Positions 13,425-17,014 of a DNA stretch of 17,014 bases are shown in pieces. The stretch is taken from NCBI GenBank assembly GCA_035255485.1, contig DATEZO010000010.1, positions 1-17,014 of the forward strand, read 5' to 3'. The notes beneath the pieces are model-generated. The model was not told where the DNA came from, ran no database searches, and worked only from the letters and a program-made list of their open reading frames with translations. The stretch is from DATEZO01 sp035255485. GTDB lineage: Bacteria; Pseudomonadota; Gammaproteobacteria; Burkholderiales; Burkholderiaceae_D. Numbering within the stretch: position 1 is the first letter of the stretch; the number at the start of each line of letters is the position of its first letter. The position numbers and the translations under genes are program-made.

Positions 13425-14621
13425 TTACATGCGCTCGAAAATGCCGGCCGCACCCATCCCGGTACCGACGCACATGGTCACCATGCCGTATTTCAGGTTC
13501 CTGCGGCGCAATGCATGGATCACGGTAGCGGAACGGATCGCGCCGGTTGCGCCGAGCGGGTGGCCCAATGCAATCGCGCCGCCCATCGGATTGACTTTCG
13601 CCGGATCGAGGCCGAGATCCTGGATCACGGCCAGCGATTGCGCGGCGAATGCCTCATTCAGCTCGAACCAGTCGATCTGGTCCTGCGTGATGCCGGCTGC
13701 GCGCAAGGCGGCGGGAATTGCCTCCTTCGGGCCGATACCCATGATTTCCGGCGGCACGCCGCGCACCGCGAACGAGACAAACCGCGCCAGCGGCGTCAGG
13801 TTGCACTGCTTCAGGATCCTTTCGGATACCAGGATCAGCGCACCGGCGCCGTCCGAAGTCTGCGAGCTGTTGCCGGCCGTGACCGACCCCTTGGCCGCGA
13901 ACACCGGCTTCAGTTTCGCCAACCCTTCCATGCTGGTGTCCGGACGCGCGCCTTCATCCGTGTCGACCGTGCGGGTTTTCACATCGATCCGGCCGGTCGC
14001 CAGATTCGGGAATCTTTCAATGATCTCTACCGGCGTTGTTTCATCCCTGAATTCGCCGGCCTGCTGCCCGGCCAGCGCTTTCTGGTGCGATTCCAGAGAA
14101 AACCGGTCCTGCGCTTCGCGTGAAATCTTCCACTGCTGCGCCACCTTCTCGGCAGTCAGGCCCATGCCGTAGGCCATGCCGACATTCTCGTCCTTGAAGA
14201 TACCCATGTTCATCGACGGATGATAGCCCATCATCGGTACCATCGACATCGATTCAGCGCCGGCCGCGATCATCACATCGGCTTCGCCAACGCGGATGCG
14301 GTCGGCCGCCATCGCCACCGCAGTCAGACTGGAGGCGCAATAGCGGTTAACGGTCACGCCGCCCACCGATTTCGGCAGCCCGGCCAGCAGCACCGCCATG
14401 CGCGCCATGTTCAGCCCCTGTTCCGCTTCCGGAAACGAGCAGCCGACGATCGCATCCTCGATCAGCTTGGGATCGAGGTTCGGCACCTGCGTCAGCGCCG
14501 ATTGCAGCACCCGCACCAGCAGGTCGTCGGGCCGGGTATTTTTGAACATGCCGCGCGGCGCCTTGCCGATCGGGGTGCGGGTGGCGGCAACGATGTAGGC
14601 GTCTTGAAGTTGTTTGGTCAT
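13425..14621 (-). CDS. fadA: Acetyl-CoA C-acyltransferase (beta-oxidation thiolase, FadA-like)
   Basis: 398-residue thiolase that cleaves 3-ketoacyl-CoA with CoA to acetyl-CoA and a shortened acyl-CoA. The catalytic set is complete: nucleophile Cys95 in NRYCASS, the NEAF motif (Asn322), His354 in GGAIALGHPLGATG, and Cys384 in CVGTGMG. Length and motifs fit a degradative thiolase better than biosynthetic PhaA, though this cannot be settled from sequence alone. The start at 14621 has AGGAGA eight bases upstream. It follows the thioesterase by 18 bp and is the last gene before a strong terminator. Confidence 0.94.
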   Translation of the reverse strand: MTKQLQDAYIVAATRTPIGKAPRGMFKNTRPDDLLVRVLQSALTQVPNLDPKLIEDAIVGCSFPEAEQGLNMARMAVLLAGLPKSVGGVTVNRYCASSLTAVAMAADRIRVGEADVMIAAGAESMSMVPMMGYHPSMNMGIFKDENVGMAYGMGLTAEKVAQQWKISREAQDRFSLESHQKALAGQQAGEFRDETTPVEIIERFPNLATGRIDVKTRTVDTDEGARPDTSMEGLAKLKPVFAAKGSVTAGNSSQTSDGAGALILVSERILKQCNLTPLARFVSFAVRGVPPEIMGIGPKEAIPAALRAAGITQDQIDWFELNEAFAAQSLAVIQDLGLDPAKVNPMGGAIALGHPLGATGAIRSATVIHALRRRNLKYGMVTMCVGTGMGAAGIFERM

Positions 14622-14639
14622 TTCACGATTCTCCTGGAT

Positions 14640-15062
14640 TCATTCGGCGGATGGCGCGGCGGCAAGCCGTGCGATCGTGCCTTGCGCAACTGCGCATAAG
14701 GTTTCTTTATCCTCGTTGACGATGAAAATATCGCAACGGCAAACTGACTGCGACTTGCCTGCGTGCACCACCATCGCGCGAGCAATGATTTCCTGCCCGA
14801 TGGCGGGGCGGACATAATTGATTTTGTATTCCGACGTAACCACGCCGGCCCCCAGCGCCGCGCCACCGGCATAAGTCAGCGCATTGTCGGCTGCGTAACT
14901 GATGATGCCGCCATGGACGAAGCCATGCTGCTGCCGCAGGATGTCCTGGATCGGGATGCGCAACTCGACGCCTTCCGGATCGAACCGGGTCAAAACCGCG
15001 CCAATCAGCTTGCTGAACGGTTGCGCATCCAGTATCTGTTTTCCATGCGATAGCATGTCCAT
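14640..15062 (-). CDS. PaaI-type hotdog-fold acyl-CoA thioesterase
   Basis: 140-residue single hotdog-domain protein. The diagnostic segment is QQHGFVHGGIISYAADNALTYAG (about 45-66), with HGG at 50-52 and Asp59 in the usual catalytic place, followed by TSEYKINYVRPAIGQ and the strand AKSQ-type region near 100-112. Such enzymes hydrolyse acyl- or aryl-CoA thioesters and can free CoA when degradation stalls. The start at 15062 has GGGGGAA upstream; a second Met lies two codons later. It sits 17 bp after the FadN-type gene and 18 bp before the thiolase, clearly in one operon. Substrate unknown. Confidence 0.88.
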   Translation of the reverse strand: MDMLSHGKQILDAQPFSKLIGAVLTRFDPEGVELRIPIQDILRQQHGFVHGGIISYAADNALTYAGGAALGAGVVTSEYKINYVRPAIGQEIIARAMVVHAGKSQSVCRCDIFIVNEDKETLCAVAQGTIARLAAAPSAE

Positions 15063-15079
15063 GGTGGTTCCCCCGCCGC

Positions 15080-17014
15080 TCAGTTGCGCACCGGCTTGCC
15101 GGTCTGCAGCATGCCCATGATGCGCTCCTGCGTCTTTGGATGGCTCAGCAACTCCATGAACGCCTTGCGCTCCAGGTCCAGCAGCCACTGCTCGCTCACG
15201 AGACTGCCCGGCTCGATATCGCCGCCGCAGACGACTTCGGCAATCATCGCGCCGAGCTTGTAGTCATGGGCAGAGATGAAGCCGCCGTCGCGCATGTTGA
15301 CCAGCTGCGCCATGATGGTCGCCATGCCGTAGCGGCCGACCACAGGTACCGGCTGCTGCAGCTTCGGACGATAGCCGGCATCATGCATCGCGCGTGCCTC
15401 GACCTTGGCTACATGCAGCAGCTCATGCGGATTGAACACGATCACGTCATCCGCCGCCAGATAACCCATGCCCTGCGCTTCCAGTGCCGATTTCGAGACA
15501 TTGGCCATGGCTGCATTGGTGAAGTAATTCTTCAGGAATTGCAGGATGTCGTTGCCTTTTGCATCGGCTGCCGCGCGTACTGCCGCTTCCTTCAGGCCGC
15601 CACCTGCCGGAATCAGGCCGACGCCGACTTCCACCAGGCCGATGTACGATTCAATCGAGGCCACGCGTTTTGCCGCATGCAGCATCAGTTCGCAGCCGCC
15701 GCCAAGCGCCATACCCGCGACTGCGGCAACGACCGGCACGCTGGCATACTTGAGCGCCATGATGGCCTGCTGCCCTTTTGCAAATTCCGGCTCGATCGCT
15801 TTCGCACCGCCGGACATGAACAGCGGCAGCGCCGACTGCAGGTCGAAACCGGCGGAGAATGCGCCGCCTTCGGCTGCATCGGCGTTCCAGATCACCAGTC
15901 CCTTGAAATTCCTTTCGGCCTCCTCGATGGCCTTGCTGATCCCGGCAACCACGCCCATGCTGATCGTGTGCATCTTGGTCTTCAGCGACAGAACCAGCAC
16001 ATCGTCGTCCTGGTGCCAGATGCGGACCGACTCATCCTCAAACACGGTCGTGCCCGCTGTGGCGCCGTCCGCGGCGTTTTCGCCAAGCACGGTGGCGCGG
16101 AACGCCTGACGCTGGTAAACCGGCAGATCGGAACGCGGTACGTAAGCCTTTTTCGCCGGCGACCATGAGCCGTCCGGCGCATGCACGCCGGTGCGACCGT
16201 CGAATACCCATTGCGGCAGCGGCGCATCGCACAGCGCGCGGCCGGCATCGATGTCCTCCTTCACCCACTGGGCGACCTGCTGCCAGCCGGCGGCCTGCCA
16301 GCTTTCAAACGGCCCGGTCTTCCAGCCGAAGCCCCAGCGCATCGCGAAATCGATGTCGCGTGCATTGTCGGCAATCGATTCGAGATGCACCGCGATGTAA
16401 TGGAATGCATCGCGGAAAATCGACCACAGGAATTGCGCCTGCGGATGGGTCGATTCGCGCAATGCCTTCATGCGCTTGACCGGATCCTTTTCTTTCAGGA
16501 TGCGGCCGATCAGGTCATCCGCCTTGCCGCCGCCGGCGACATAATCGCCTGTTGCCGCGTCGATGCGCAGGATGTCCTTGCCGACTTTCTTGTAGAAACC
16601 GGCGCCGGTCTTCTGCCCCAGCGCGCCCGCATCGATCAGCTTGCCGAGTATCGCGGGCGTCTGGTACACCGGGAAGAATGGATCGTCCTTCAGATTGTCC
16701 TGCATGGTCCTGATGACATGCCCCATCGTATCCAGGCCAACCACGTCGGCGGTGCGGAAGGTGCCGGACTTGGCGCGTCCCAGCCGGGCGCCGGTCAGAT
16801 CATCGACCACGTCGCACGACAGGCCGAATTTCTCCGCTTCATGGATCGTGGCCAGCATGCCGAAGATGCCGACACGGTTGGCGATGAAATTCGGCGTGTC
16901 GATCGCGCGCACCACGCCCTTGCCCAGCGTCGTGGTCAAAAAGGCTTCCAGCTGGTCGAGAATTTCCGGTTTCGTCGATGCGGTCGGAATCAGTTCGACC
17001 AGATGCATGTAGCG
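15080..17014 (-). CDS. FadN-type 3-hydroxyacyl-CoA dehydrogenase/enoyl-CoA hydratase (5' end outside window)
   Basis: At least 644 residues of a bifunctional beta-oxidation enzyme. The visible part begins RYMHLVELIPT, the end of the NAD-binding 3-hydroxyacyl-CoA dehydrogenase domain, so about 150 residues with the Rossmann fold are missing. The C-terminal dehydrogenase domains follow (DTPNFIANRVGIF, then GRAKSGTFRTADVVGLD, GAGFYKK). The crotonase domain is last: GGAFSAGFDL, AAVAGMALGGGCELMLHA and a VEVGVGLIPAGGG active-site region. Dehydrogenase before hydratase is the order of FadN-like proteins and the reverse of E. coli FadB. It oxidises enoyl-CoA to 3-ketoacyl-CoA for the thiolase two genes downstream. 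The ATG at 17008 is internal. Confidence 0.93.
   Translation of the reverse strand, partial: RYMHLVELIPTASTKPEILDQLEAFLTTTLGKGVVRAIDTPNFIANRVGIFGMLATIHEAEKFGLSCDVVDDLTGARLGRAKSGTFRTADVVGLDTMGHVIRTMQDNLKDDPFFPVYQTPAILGKLIDAGALGQKTGAGFYKKVGKDILRIDAATGDYVAGGGKADDLIGRILKEKDPVKRMKALRESTHPQAQFLWSIFRDAFHYIAVHLESIADNARDIDFAMRWGFGWKTGPFESWQAAGWQQVAQWVKEDIDAGRALCDAPLPQWVFDGRTGVHAPDGSWSPAKKAYVPRSDLPVYQRQAFRATVLGENAADGATAGTTVFEDESVRIWHQDDDVLVLSLKTKMHTISMGVVAGISKAIEEAERNFKGLVIWNADAAEGGAFSAGFDLQSALPLFMSGGAKAIEPEFAKGQQAIMALKYASVPVVAAVAGMALGGGCELMLHAAKRVASIESYIGLVEVGVGLIPAGGGLKEAAVRAAADAKGNDILQFLKNYFTNAAMANVSKSALEAQGMGYLAADDVIVFNPHELLHVAKVEARAMHDAGYRPKLQQPVPVVGRYGMATIMAQLVNMRDGGFISAHDYKLGAMIAEVVCGGDIEPGSLVSEQWLLDLERKAFMELLSHPKTQERIMGMLQTGKPVRN

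Noticed and set aside
15140..16168. Plus-strand open frame (342 codons) opposite the FadN-type gene
   Set aside because: Antisense of a clearly conserved bifunctional enzyme; His/Arg/Gln-rich translation.

Overview
The window looks like a piece of a GC-rich betaproteobacterial chromosome, most likely Burkholderiales and plausibly the Oxalobacteraceae (Herbaspirillum/Herminiimonas-like). This rests on the gene content (minC-minD-minE with a Pro/Ala-linker MinC, DUF2147, paired short ChrA proteins, a FadN-type beta-oxidation protein) and on codon style. I could not test the taxonomy. Most genes are housekeeping or metabolic; the less ordinary part is at about 5.8-10.4 kb.

Layout. 1-1722 (+): C-terminal part of valyl-tRNA synthetase. 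1834-2283 (+): exported DUF2147 protein. 2284-2544: a short stretch with a coding-like fragment on the minus strand. 2545-4432 (-): minC-minD-minE division-site operon, with a clear -10 element near 4530. 4793-5641 (+): AraC-family regulator, divergent from minC. 5799-10426 (+): a compact envelope operon of ABC ATPase, FtsX/MacB-type permease, LolA-like periplasmic protein and outer-membrane beta-barrel. A small DUF559 (Vsr-fold) endonuclease gene, flanked by inverted copies of a palindromic GC-rich repeat, sits between permease and LolA-like gene. The operon ends at an intrinsic terminator built into the last codons of the barrel gene. 10445-10894 (-): Hsp20 small heat-shock protein, with an FNR/ANR-like box upstream. 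11393-12549 (+): two overlapping short ChrA genes behind an AT-rich, dyad-rich leader. 12563-17014 (-): fatty-acid oxidation genes, in transcription order a FadN-type 3-hydroxyacyl-CoA dehydrogenase/enoyl-CoA hydratase (5' end outside the window), a hotdog thioesterase, a thiolase, a strong terminator, then a crotonase-family protein.

How the genes work together. MinC, MinD and MinE place the division septum. The ABC-LolA-barrel set has the parts expected of a route from inner to outer membrane: energy source, inner-membrane extractor, periplasmic lipid or lipoprotein carrier, and outer-membrane acceptor. Its substrate cannot be read from sequence, and the AraC gene just upstream is a candidate regulator. 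The FadN-type protein and thiolase catalyse the last three steps of a beta-oxidation cycle, the thioesterase can release CoA from blocked intermediates, and the crotonase may isomerise or hydrate unsaturated acyl-CoAs.

The best candidates for something under-described are the DUF559 gene with its inverted palindromic repeats, which resembles a minimal REP-like element, and the ABC-LolA-barrel operon that hosts it.
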